From NCBI GenBank assembly GCA_937919125.1, contig CALFOB010000228.1, positions 1 to 6,042 of the forward strand: a DNA stretch of 6,042 nucleotides, in the 5' to 3' direction. Source of the DNA: an uncultured Micrococcales bacterium (GTDB taxonomy: Bacteria > Actinomycetota > Actinomycetes > Actinomycetales > Microbacteriaceae). A program made the position numbers and the translations under genes. Below, one piece after another: positions 1 to 6,042 of this stretch (position 1 is the stretch's first letter; each line of letters opens with the position of its first letter). The notes under the pieces are model-generated. The model saw only the letters and a program-made list of their open reading frames with translations, was not told where the DNA came from and did no database searches.

Positions 1-1181
1 TTATCCAAACTCTTTTGATTTCTCGTGTCCCCTGGCTTGAAAAAATTTATGGGCATGATCGAGCAACTCTGACTCACAAGCGTCTTGGTAAGCCAATTCT
101 ATATTTAGTAATTGTTCACTTTGTTGCCGTTGTCTGGTCTTACGCACTTGCAGATTCTAAGAATGTTGTTGACGAGCTTTTTGGAATGATTGCGACAATT
201 CCTGATCTACTAACTGCAACCATTGCGTTTGCTCTAATGATTATCGTTGTCGTTACTTCAATCAAGATTACAAGAAGCAGAATTAGTTACGAAGCATGGT
301 ATCTTGTTCACATTTTTGCCTACGGTTCCGTTATGTTAGCAATTCCTCACCAAATCAAAGTAGGTACCGATATTGCGGGCAAGCCTCTTGCTGAATTCTT
401 TTGGATAACCGCTTACCTTTTCGTTGGATTAAACATCCTTTGGTTCAGACTTCTTTCTCCGATTGTCCTTTCAATGATTCATGGTTTGAAGGTCAGCGAA
501 GTAGTAAGAGAATCCAGTGATGCCACTTCTATTTACATTGCAGGGAGAAACCTAAGCAAATTCCGTGCAAAGTCTGGACAATTCTTCATTCTGAGAATCC
601 TGACTAAAAAACAATGGTGGAGAGCTCACCCGTTTAGTCTGTCCGCTGCTCCAACAGATAAACAAATTAGGTTTACCATTGGGAATCGAGGCGATGACAC
701 AGCTTTGCTGCAACACATTGAGCCTGGCACTCGAGTAATTCTTGAAGGACCTTATGGAGTCTTCACTGAAGACAAGAGAGTGCAAGATCAAGTCGTGCTA
801 ATAGCAGCGGGAATTGGAGCTCCCCCGATTCGTGCACTAGCAGAATCAATTGCGGCAGATCCAGGAGAGGTTTCAATCATTTACCGAGTTCGCAGCAAGA
901 ATGATGCAGCTCTTGCCGAGGAGCTCACCAAGATAGCTGAGCGACGCGGTTTCGAATTGCACATTCTTGATGGATCTAGAAGGTTTGAATCCTCTTGGTT
1001 ACCTCAAATTGGGGATGAGCACCTTTCTGACGATGAAAAGCTTGTTGCTCTCTGTCCTAAAATTGCCAAGTCAGATGTTTATATTTGTGGTCCATCAGCT
1101 TTCACCCACACCGTTGAGAAATCTCTAAAACTTGCTGGAACACCTAATAGCCAAATACATTCAGAGGAGTTTGCCTGGTGA
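1..1181 (+). CDS. Ferric reductase-like transmembrane flavocytochrome with FAD/NAD(P)H reductase domain (5' end cut by window)
   Basis: Probably takes electrons from cytosolic NAD(P)H via FAD and two membrane hemes to the outer face of the membrane. The frame is open from base 3 with no stop. The TTG at 15 is an internal codon, since family members have a further N-terminal membrane helix here; perhaps 50 residues are missing. Numbering from the TTG, His21/His35 and His99/His112 form two pairs spaced 14 and 13 apart, the bis-heme pattern of the ferric reductase/NOX superfamily. Hydrophobic segments lie near residues 28-46, 57-84, 94-111 and 128-153. The soluble part has GQFF (188-191), the FAD motif HPFSLS (205-210), GPYGVF (245-250), a nucleotide-binding GIGAPP (266-271), CGP (358-360) and a C-terminal EEFAW. 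The 3' end overlaps the next gene by 4 bases (GTGA), so the two are translationally coupled. The family is clear; the acceptor is inferred from the neighbours. Confidence 0.9.
   Translation, partial: IQTLLISRVPWLEKIYGHDRATLTHKRLGKPILYLVIVHFVAVVWSYALADSKNVVDELFGMIATIPDLLTATIAFALMIIVVVTSIKITRSRISYEAWYLVHIFAYGSVMLAIPHQIKVGTDIAGKPLAEFFWITAYLFVGLNILWFRLLSPIVLSMIHGLKVSEVVRESSDATSIYIAGRNLSKFRAKSGQFFILRILTKKQWWRAHPFSLSAAPTDKQIRFTIGNRGDDTALLQHIEPGTRVILEGPYGVFTEDKRVQDQVVLIAAGIGAPPIRALAESIAADPGEVSIIYRVRSKNDAALAEELTKIAERRGFELHILDGSRRFESSWLPQIGDEHLSDDEKLVALCPKIAKSDVYICGPSAFTHTVEKSLKLAGTPNSQIHSEEFAW
1163..1169 (+). promoter_or_regulatory. Shine-Dalgarno site for the FMN_bind gene
   Basis: AGAGGAG lies inside the end of the flavocytochrome gene, 8 bases before the GTG at 1178. 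This good spacing supports the GTG start that overlaps the upstream stop. It is the only strong ribosome binding site seen before any gene in the window. Confidence 0.75.
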
Positions 1182-1732
1182 GAAAATCAAGCCAAGTACT
1201 AATGGGAGCGCTATCCCTTACCGCTGTTGTTGTTGGCCTAGATATTGGCGCTAACGCGAAGCCAAGCGGGATATTCACTCCTATCCCAACTGATACTCCA
1301 ACAACGACCCCAACTAAGCCTGGTCCTAGCCCAACTGTGACGGCTCCAACCACTACTCCGACCCCTAAACCAACACCGAGCCCAACCAAGCCGAACCCAA
1401 AGCCGACCACCTCAACACCAAAACCAAAGCCGACCACCCCAACACCAAAACCTACCCCGCCGCCAGCCACAACAATTAGCCATCAGAGTGCTGTGGTGAA
1501 CTACCGCTTTGGATCAGTTCAATTAACTGTGACTAAAACCGGCTCAACCATCACTGATATCACCATGGACTTGGCTGGCGCTACCAACGGCAGAGGTTCT
1601 TCATTCCCTTACCTAATTTCACTTGCTATAAGTGCTCAGAGCGGTAGTTTTGATACGTCAATGATGAGCGGTGCTACATACTCAACAAACGCATTCATGC
1701 AAGCTCTGAATAATGCCCTTTCAAAGTTCTAA
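1178..1732 (+). CDS. Exported FMN_bind-domain flavoprotein with Pro/Thr-rich stalk
   Basis: A 184-residue protein, likely a single-flavin electron carrier outside the membrane. Residues 1-27 look like a Sec signal peptide: R2/K3, a hydrophobic core to about 20, then ANA before K28. There is no twin-arginine motif, no lipobox Cys and no C-terminal anchor. Residues 35-97 are almost entirely Pro, Thr, Lys and Ser, a typical extended wall-spanning or spacer segment. Residues about 104-184 form one FMN_bind domain, starting with YRFGSVQLTV and containing SGATYST (164-170). Thr167 is the expected site of covalent FMN attachment by ApbE, which is encoded 2 bases downstream. The Asp often found six residues before this Thr is Ser161 here; the nearest acidic residue is Asp159. 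The GTG start has a strong Shine-Dalgarno site and overlaps the flavocytochrome stop. The electron partner is inferred to be that flavocytochrome. If the signal is not cleaved, the protein could stay membrane-tethered. Confidence 0.88.
   Translation: MRKSSQVLMGALSLTAVVVGLDIGANAKPSGIFTPIPTDTPTTTPTKPGPSPTVTAPTTTPTPKPTPSPTKPNPKPTTSTPKPKPTTPTPKPTPPPATTISHQSAVVNYRFGSVQLTVTKTGSTITDITMDLAGATNGRGSSFPYLISLAISAQSGSFDTSMMSGATYSTNAFMQALNNALSKF
1397..1450 (+). repeat. Two tandem 27-bp units in the Pro/Thr stalk
   Basis: Bases 1397-1423 and 1424-1450 are direct tandem copies that differ at one position (T at 1412, C at 1439). Each adds nine residues to the stalk of the FMN_bind protein. Looser Pro/Lys/Thr repeats flank them. 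The 27-base period keeps the reading frame, so copy-number change would alter stalk length without breaking the gene. Confidence 0.85.
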
Positions 1733-1734
1733 AC

Positions 1735-2529
1735 ATGACTGAAGTAAAAGAATTTCGTCGTACGGAATTTTGCATGGGAACGGTATTTCGGTTTATTGGG
1801 AGAACTGATAAAGATGTTTCAGTCGCATTGGAACAAGCAGTTGCGATCTTGCACGAGGCTGACACGATTTTCAGTTTGTATAAACCGGAATCTCCCCTTA
1901 GCAAACTAGCTCGCGGAGAAACTTCAGTTGCTCAATCCCCAGAAGTTGTTGAACAAGTTTGGCAACTTTGTGAGAAATGGAATATTGAAACCGAAGGTTG
2001 GTTTAACGCCTTCACACTTGAGCACACATTTGACCCATCTGGTTTAGTAAAAACTTGGGCAGCTGAAAGAGCGGCGCAGCACCTAGAGGATTCAGGTATC
2101 CACGACTTTGCAATGAATGCTGGGGGTGACATCCGTCTTTCAAAAGGGATAGAACCTGGCTTCGCTAGGCGAATCGGAATTTCTAAGCCAATCACTATCG
2201 CGAACCCGGATGCTGGAGTGCTAACTGTTGTAGATCTTAATGGAACTGACTTTAGAGCGGTTGCAACTTCTGGAACGGCCGAACGTGGTGAACACATTTG
2301 GAATCCAAAAGCGAACTCTTGGGCCAATGAGTTAGATCAGGTAACCGTAGTAGCTGAAGATTTAGTAACAGCGGACATTTGGGCAACAGCGATATTTGCT
2401 GCGGGTCATCAGGGATTGTCATTAGCTCAAAGACATAGCGAAGAACATTCATTTCAAGCTCTTGTAGTTGAGAACTCTTCAGAACTTAGTTCGACAAAAG
2501 GATTTGAGAAACTACTTAATCCAGTTTGA
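1735..2529 (+). CDS. apbE: FAD:protein FMN transferase (ApbE family), short form without signal peptide
   Basis: ApbE enzymes cleave FAD and attach FMN by a phosphoester bond to Thr/Ser in target proteins, with Mg2+. In this 264-residue protein the family motifs appear in order: MGT (14-16), FSLYKPESPLSKL (46-58), DPSGLVK (100-106), NAGGDI (128-133), ATSGTAERGEHIWNP (177-191) and TADIWATAIFAAG (212-224). Asp214 and Thr218 fit the metal-binding positions. Many bacterial ApbE proteins are about 300-350 residues and are lipoproteins or periplasmic. This one begins directly with the catalytic domain and has neither signal peptide nor lipobox, so it appears cytoplasmic. The ATG is 2 bases after the FMN_bind stop with no clear Shine-Dalgarno site, so translational coupling is likely. 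The natural substrate is inferred to be that neighbour. The 3' end overlaps the opposing gene by 18 bases. Confidence 0.92.
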   Translation: MTEVKEFRRTEFCMGTVFRFIGRTDKDVSVALEQAVAILHEADTIFSLYKPESPLSKLARGETSVAQSPEVVEQVWQLCEKWNIETEGWFNAFTLEHTFDPSGLVKTWAAERAAQHLEDSGIHDFAMNAGGDIRLSKGIEPGFARRIGISKPITIANPDAGVLTVVDLNGTDFRAVATSGTAERGEHIWNPKANSWANELDQVTVVAEDLVTADIWATAIFAAGHQGLSLAQRHSEEHSFQALVVENSSELSSTKGFEKLLNPV

Positions 2530-3066
2530 TGGTGCTGGTTCTTTACCCTTAGGAAGAGCTGCGGCTTTATTCCAAGCAATTACCCATTCCGGAAGAACTG
2601 GTACAGGTGCGCTCCATCCTCCAGCTAATTCATTTATTTCATCTGGAGTTGGAGTTCCCTTAGGGGACTTTAGGAATCTGAGCTTCACAACTGCTTCAGC
2701 ATAGATTTCACCTTTGACTACAAAGCGTTGTCCAACAAAGAAAGCCTGCTCATCCCAACCAAGAACTTTGGTTTCAATCTGAAACTTCAGCCAAGGTGTT
2801 AGAGATTTTCTGAAGGTAATAGTCTCCTGAACAACCACGGGATGAACTTTGTGTTTCTTTAGCTTCTGCCAAGTTCGAGCACGCTTCAAGAGATCAAATC
2901 GAGCTAGATCCAACAGGGTTAGATAAATGCCATTGTTCATGTGGAGGAAGATGTCGATATCTGTCGGCCACACTCTAAATGAACGGATACTGGCATCGCC
3001 TGGCACAAGCTTGCTACGCCAGCGCCAACTTAGATGAGCCCATAACAGGCGGAACCAAAGCTTCAC
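2512..3066 (-). CDS. Hotdog-fold acyl-CoA thioesterase-like protein (4HBT/THEM6-like)
   Basis: A 184-residue single-domain protein. The diagnostic stretch is WPTDIDIFLHMNNGIYL (33-49), followed by D53 and R56. It matches the thioesterase signature D-x-D...H-x-NN...Y...(E/D)..R, with Asp36/Asp38, His42, Asn44/45 and Tyr48. The remainder (QETITFRKSL, the 107-132 strand region) fits the following hotdog beta strands. The N-terminus is basic and aromatic (WFRLLWAHLSWRWR) and may contact membrane. The C-terminal part after about residue 135 is Pro-rich and outside the usual core. Hydrolysis of acyl-CoA is the family activity; the real substrate is unknown. The GTG start lies 14 bases after the M13 peptidase stop, with no obvious ribosome binding site, and the two are probably co-transcribed. 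The end overlaps apbE on the other strand. Confidence 0.8.
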   Translation of the reverse strand: MKLWFRLLWAHLSWRWRSKLVPGDASIRSFRVWPTDIDIFLHMNNGIYLTLLDLARFDLLKRARTWQKLKKHKVHPVVVQETITFRKSLTPWLKFQIETKVLGWDEQAFFVGQRFVVKGEIYAEAVVKLRFLKSPKGTPTPDEINELAGGWSAPVPVLPEWVIAWNKAAALPKGKEPAPSNWIK

Positions 3067-3080
3067 TTATTTACTGTTGC

Positions 3081-5042
3081 TTACCAAATAGAAACGCGCT
3101 TGTCAGGCTCTAGCCACATCGCATCGTTCTCTGTGACATCAAATGCCTCATAGAAAGAATCGAAGTTACTTGCAACCTGATTGCAGCGGAATTCGCTTGG
3201 TGAGTGCGGGTCAGTAGCTAGACGCTGAATCGCAATAGCTTCTCTTGACTTACCTCTCCAGATAAGACCCCATGACATGAAGAATCTCTGAGCTCCAGTT
3301 AGTCCATCGATTACTGGTGGCTCTTCGCCCTTAAGGCTCATTAGGTATGCCTTGTAAGCAATTGTGATTCCACCAAGGTCACCGATGTTCTCACCAATAG
3401 TAAGAGCACCATTTACTTTGTATTCTTCACTCAAACCTTCAGGAGTTAGTTCGTCATACTGAGCAATAAGTTGCTTTGTTAGTTCTTCGAAAGCTGCACG
3501 GTCTTCATCGGTCCACCAAGAAACAAGTGCACCGTCTCCGTCATACTTTGATCCCTGGTCATCAAAACCGTGCCCAATTTCGTGACCAATAACTCCACCG
3601 ATACCACCGAAGTTAACTGCATCGTCAGCATCCAAACTAAAGAACGGTGCCTGCAGAATTGCTGCAGGGAAAACGATTTCGTTGAAACCTGGGTTGTAGT
3701 AAGCGTTAACTGTCTGAGGAGTCATGTGCCACTCTTCGCGATCTAGTGGAGCACCGATCTTTGCTGACTCATGAGCTAACTGCCAAGCAGATGAACGGTT
3801 GATGTTTCCAACCAAATCATTTCTGTCAATGACTAGAGCAGAGTAGTCCTTCCACTTGTTTGGGTAACCAATCTTTGGGTTGAACTTAGAAAGCTTAATC
3901 AAAGCCTTCTTCTTGGTCTCTTCAGTCATCCAAGTTAGGTTTGTGATGCTCTCGCGGTAAGCCTCGATCAACCAGTGGACTAGTTCATCCATTTTCTCTT
4001 TAGCTGCTGGTGGGAAGTGCTTAGCAACATAGATTTCTCCAACTGCTTCACCAAGTGCACCTTCAACAAGCTGAACTCCACGCTTCCAACGTGCGCGCAT
4101 CTCTGGCTGACCGGTAAGAGTCTTGCCGTAGAAATCAAAACGTGTGTTAACAAAGTCATCACTTAGGTATGGAGCAGTTGAGTTAATAACCTGCCACTGC
4201 AACCACAACTTAACTGCATCAAGGTTTCCCTCGTTGTATACAGAATCCAATCCCTCAAAGAATGAAGGGGTCATTACAACGCTTTCAAAAAGAATCTTTG
4301 AATCTAGTTGCATTCCCTTAAGGTAAGCGTCCCAGTCAAATGTTGGAGTCATCTTCTTTAGGTGCTCGTAAGTAATTAGGTTGTAAGTCTTTTCTGCATC
4401 ACGAGTTTCAACAACATTCCAGTGCAGCTTTGAAAGGTTTGTTTCAAAGTTCATGATGGTCCGTGCATCTTTATCTGCATCGGCTGCTGACCAACCTGCG
4501 TGCTGCAACATGTTTGAGATGTAAGGAACGTAGGCATCTCTATATGCTGCGTATTTCTCATCGTGGTAGTAAGACTCATCAGGTAGACCTAGTCCACCTT
4601 GATACATGTTAACTAGGTAACGCTCTGGGTTACCTGGATCATTGTTGACATACATGCCGAAGATTCCGCTAACAACTCCACGCTCTAGTTCACCTAGAAG
4701 ATGTGTAATTCCAGAGAAGTCTGTTGCTGCAATGCGAGCAAGGTCTGCAGCAATAGGAGCTGCACCAAGTTCATTAGCTCTTGCCTCATCTAGGAAAGAT
4801 GCGTACATGTCACCAATCTGTTGGCTAACACCTGGCTTTGAGTTTGCTTGTGCTTCTTCAAGGATTGCCTTCACTGCATCTTCAGAGTCATCACGGAGCT
4901 TATAGAAAGAACCGTGCACAGCCTGATCGGCTGGAATCTCCTCGTTCTTTAGCCAATCACCATTGGTGTGGCGGAAAAGGTCGTCCTGTGGACGAACGCT
5001 GTGGTCGAAACCGTGGGTGTTAATTCCTTTAATGTCAGTCAT
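3081..5042 (-). CDS. M13 family zinc metalloendopeptidase (neprilysin/PepO/Zmp1-like)
   Basis: Cleaves peptides using one catalytic zinc. This 653-residue protein has the normal full length of bacterial M13 enzymes, and all key residues are present. These are the substrate-binding NAYY (446-449), the zinc motif HEIGH (487-491) with catalytic Glu488, the third ligand Glu551 with Asp555 in GENIGDLGG, His613 in DPHSP, Arg619, and the conserved C-terminal Trp653. The N-terminal domain opens with the typical DDLFRHTNGDWL. There is no signal peptide or membrane anchor, so it is predicted cytoplasmic unless exported by a non-classical route, as proposed for mycobacterial Zmp1. The ATG at 5042 is favoured because a TAGAAT -10-like box sits 6 bases upstream, which suits a leaderless transcript; no Shine-Dalgarno site is visible. 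It heads a likely operon with the thioesterase-like gene and is divergent from trhO. The physiological substrate is unknown. Confidence 0.95.
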   Translation of the reverse strand: MTDIKGINTHGFDHSVRPQDDLFRHTNGDWLKNEEIPADQAVHGSFYKLRDDSEDAVKAILEEAQANSKPGVSQQIGDMYASFLDEARANELGAAPIAADLARIAATDFSGITHLLGELERGVVSGIFGMYVNNDPGNPERYLVNMYQGGLGLPDESYYHDEKYAAYRDAYVPYISNMLQHAGWSAADADKDARTIMNFETNLSKLHWNVVETRDAEKTYNLITYEHLKKMTPTFDWDAYLKGMQLDSKILFESVVMTPSFFEGLDSVYNEGNLDAVKLWLQWQVINSTAPYLSDDFVNTRFDFYGKTLTGQPEMRARWKRGVQLVEGALGEAVGEIYVAKHFPPAAKEKMDELVHWLIEAYRESITNLTWMTEETKKKALIKLSKFNPKIGYPNKWKDYSALVIDRNDLVGNINRSSAWQLAHESAKIGAPLDREEWHMTPQTVNAYYNPGFNEIVFPAAILQAPFFSLDADDAVNFGGIGGVIGHEIGHGFDDQGSKYDGDGALVSWWTDEDRAAFEELTKQLIAQYDELTPEGLSEEYKVNGALTIGENIGDLGGITIAYKAYLMSLKGEEPPVIDGLTGAQRFFMSWGLIWRGKSREAIAIQRLATDPHSPSEFRCNQVASNFDSFYEAFDVTENDAMWLEPDKRVSIW

Positions 5043-5048
5043 GTGGCA

Positions 5049-5054
5049 ATTCTA
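5049..5054 (-). promoter_or_regulatory. Candidate -10 box for the M13 peptidase gene (leaderless)
   Basis: On the minus strand TAGAAT, a match to TANNNT, is followed by 6 bases and then the ATG. Transcription would therefore begin at the A of the start codon. No convincing -35 element is visible. No Shine-Dalgarno sequence precedes the ATG, which agrees with leaderless translation. Confidence 0.5.
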
Positions 5055-5091
5055 AGGCTGTTGAGAGCCCTTAGATATCTCTAAACTTAGA
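5051..5091. promoter_or_regulatory. Alternating TCTAA/TTAGA inverted repeats between divergent genes (possible operator)
   Basis: TCTAA at 5051-5055 and 5080-5084 alternates with TTAGA at 5071-5075 and 5087-5091. The first pair belongs to a longer hairpin-like repeat: the arms are 5051-5059 and 5066-5075, with one bulged C and a 6-base loop. An 8-bp perfect palindrome, AGATATCT, lies at 5073-5080. These overlap both predicted promoters, so a shared regulator is possible. Some of the similarity comes from the -10 boxes themselves. Confidence 0.3.
5082..5087 (+). promoter_or_regulatory. Candidate -10 box for trhO (leaderless)
   Basis: TAAACT matches TANNNT and ends 7 bases before the GTG at 5095, which would put the transcription start at or next to the start codon. 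A possible -35 element, TTGAGA at 5061-5066, has a short 15-base spacer. AGAAG at 5089-5093 is only one base from the GTG, too close to act as a Shine-Dalgarno site. Confidence 0.45.
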
Positions 5092-5094
5092 AGC

Positions 5095-6003
5095 GTGGAA
5101 TTACAAAAAATTATCCTTTACTACGGCTTCACTCCTATCTCGGACCCGGAGGCTGTAAAGCTATGGCAGCAGAACCTCTGCGAAAGCCTTGGCTTGAAGG
5201 GCCGTATCCTGATTTCTAAGCACGGGATCAACGGAACCCTCGGTGGCGACATGTCTGCCCTAAAGAAGTATGTAAAGACCACTAAGCAATACACAGGTTT
5301 CAGGAAGATTGACTTCAAGTGGTCTATGGGTAAGGGAAATGACTTCCCACGCCTTAAGGTCAGAGTTCGTAATGAACTGGTGGCCTTCGACGCCCCAGAT
5401 GCCATCAAGGTAACTGAAAAAGGTGTCATTAATGGTGGCAAACACCTAAAGCCTGCTGCAGTTGACCAGCTTGTAGCTGAAAGAGGCGACGAAGTCGTTT
5501 TCTTTGATGGCAGAAACGCTTTTGAAGCAGCTATCGGTAAGTTCAAGAACGCTATCGTTCCAGATGTTCAAACAACTCACGACTTTGTTGCTGAAATTCA
5601 GAGTGGTAAGTATGACGACATTAAAGATCGTCCTGTAGTTACCTACTGCACAGGTGGAGTTCGCTGCGAAATATTGAGTGCAATCATGATTGAGAACGGA
5701 TTTAAAGAGGTCTACCAGATTGATGGTGGAATAGTTAGATACGGAGAGAGCCAAGGAGATAAGTCTCTATGGGAAGGCTCGCTCTATGTATTTGATGATC
5801 GCCTAAACATTGACTTCACCCCTGATGCAAAAACCATTGGTAAGTGTGAGAAGTGTGAAGGACCAACATCTACTTTCCGCAACTGTCTATTCCTTGGTTG
5901 CCGCGACTTGATTCTTCTCTGTGATGACTGCAACGCAGATCCAGCTAACCTGGTCCACACAGACCAACACACCAGAGGTAAGCGTCGCCAACAAGTTGGC
6001 TAA
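5095..6003 (+). CDS. trhO: tRNA uridine(34) hydroxylase TrhO (rhodanese-domain, YceA/UPF0176 family)
   Basis: Makes 5-hydroxyuridine at the wobble position 34 of tRNAs in an oxygen-dependent reaction, the first step towards cmo5U/mo5U-type modifications. The 302 residues cover the family's full layout. The N-terminal alpha/beta domain has YYGF, GLKGRILISKHGINGTLGG (33-51) and FPRLKVRVR. A rhodanese domain begins near 130 (FFDGRNAFEAAIGKFKNA) and has the active-site loop YCTGGVRCE (184-192), with Cys185 at the usual rhodanese position and Cys191 also conserved, followed by YQIDGGIVRYGE. The C-terminus has three Cys pairs (251/254, 264/269, 276/279) that could bind metal, then a basic KRRQQ tail. 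The GTG start at 5095 gives the expected N-terminus and fits a leaderless promoter. It is divergent from the peptidase gene with no obvious functional link. No cmoA/cmoB-like gene is in the window. Confidence 0.95.
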   Translation: MELQKIILYYGFTPISDPEAVKLWQQNLCESLGLKGRILISKHGINGTLGGDMSALKKYVKTTKQYTGFRKIDFKWSMGKGNDFPRLKVRVRNELVAFDAPDAIKVTEKGVINGGKHLKPAAVDQLVAERGDEVVFFDGRNAFEAAIGKFKNAIVPDVQTTHDFVAEIQSGKYDDIKDRPVVTYCTGGVRCEILSAIMIENGFKEVYQIDGGIVRYGESQGDKSLWEGSLYVFDDRLNIDFTPDAKTIGKCEKCEGPTSTFRNCLFLGCRDLILLCDDCNADPANLVHTDQHTRGKRRQQVG

Positions 6004-6042
6004 ATAAAAATTACAAGAATTAACAAAATAAACCCCAGGTTT

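Noticed and set aside
15..17. TTG as the true start of the flavocytochrome
   Set aside because: The frame stays open to the window edge, and the residues just before it (IQTLL) continue the expected membrane helix before RVPWLEK.
1144..1470. Minus-strand open frame encoding a Gly/Val-rich low-complexity protein
   Set aside because: It is the reverse complement of the Pro/Thr stalk (CCN and ACN codons read backwards as Gly and Gly/Val-type codons). It has no start signal and lies on a well-supported gene.
1932..2327. Minus-strand open frame of 131 codons inside apbE
   Set aside because: It shows no recognisable motif, and the plus strand carries all ApbE motifs across the same bases.
4642..4905. 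Plus-strand open frame opposite the M13 peptidase N-terminal domain
   Set aside because: It is a low-information Ser/Ala/Arg-rich translation with no ribosome binding site, opposite a complete peptidase gene.
5121..5546. Minus-strand open frame of 141 codons inside trhO
   Set aside because: It shows no family features and is opposite a fully conserved TrhO N-terminal and rhodanese region.
6030..6042. AAACC-CCA-GGTTT inverted repeat at the window end as a trhO terminator
   Set aside because: The stem is only 5 bp and the window stops before any T-run can be seen. It could be the first half of a larger terminator, but this cannot be judged. The remaining bases 6004-6029 are AT-rich with nothing recognisable.

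Overview
The window looks like a piece of a compact actinobacterial chromosome. By eye the GC content is in the mid-40s percent. About 98% of the bases are coding: only 2, 14, 52 and 39 bases lie outside genes. The protein families match actinobacterial types: a short ApbE without a signal peptide, a zinc endopeptidase of the soluble PepO/Zmp1 kind, and an actinobacterial-style TrhO. The moderate GC, tight packing and apparently leaderless starts would fit a streamlined planktonic actinobacterium, such as a freshwater or marine Microbacteriaceae or acI-like lineage. That placement is inference only.

Bases 1-2529 (+ strand) form one tightly coupled three-gene unit. First comes the 3' part of a ferric-reductase-like transmembrane flavocytochrome with a cytoplasmic FAD/NAD(P)H module. 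It overlaps by 4 bases a small exported protein with a Pro/Thr-rich stalk and an FMN_bind domain carrying an SGAT flavinylation motif. Two bases further on is an ApbE-type FAD:protein FMN transferase. The logic is that ApbE attaches FMN to the small protein, and the membrane flavocytochrome moves electrons from cytosolic NAD(P)H through two hemes to that external flavin. This is an extracytoplasmic flavin-based electron relay with an unknown final acceptor. It is the most interesting part of the window.

Bases 2512-5042 (- strand) hold a likely two-gene operon. An M13 zinc metallopeptidase with a complete active site is followed 14 bases later by a hotdog-fold thioesterase-like protein. The thioesterase gene converges on apbE and overlaps its 3' end by 18 bases.

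Bases 5043-5094 are a 52-base divergent promoter region. Each flanking gene has a TANNNT -10-like hexamer placed so that transcription would begin at or next to the start codon, which suggests leaderless mRNAs. The region also carries alternating TCTAA/TTAGA inverted repeats. Bases 5095-6003 (+ strand) encode a complete tRNA U34 hydroxylase (TrhO). The last 39 bases are AT-rich and contain no gene. No RNA genes, CRISPR arrays, insertion sequences or attachment sites were seen.
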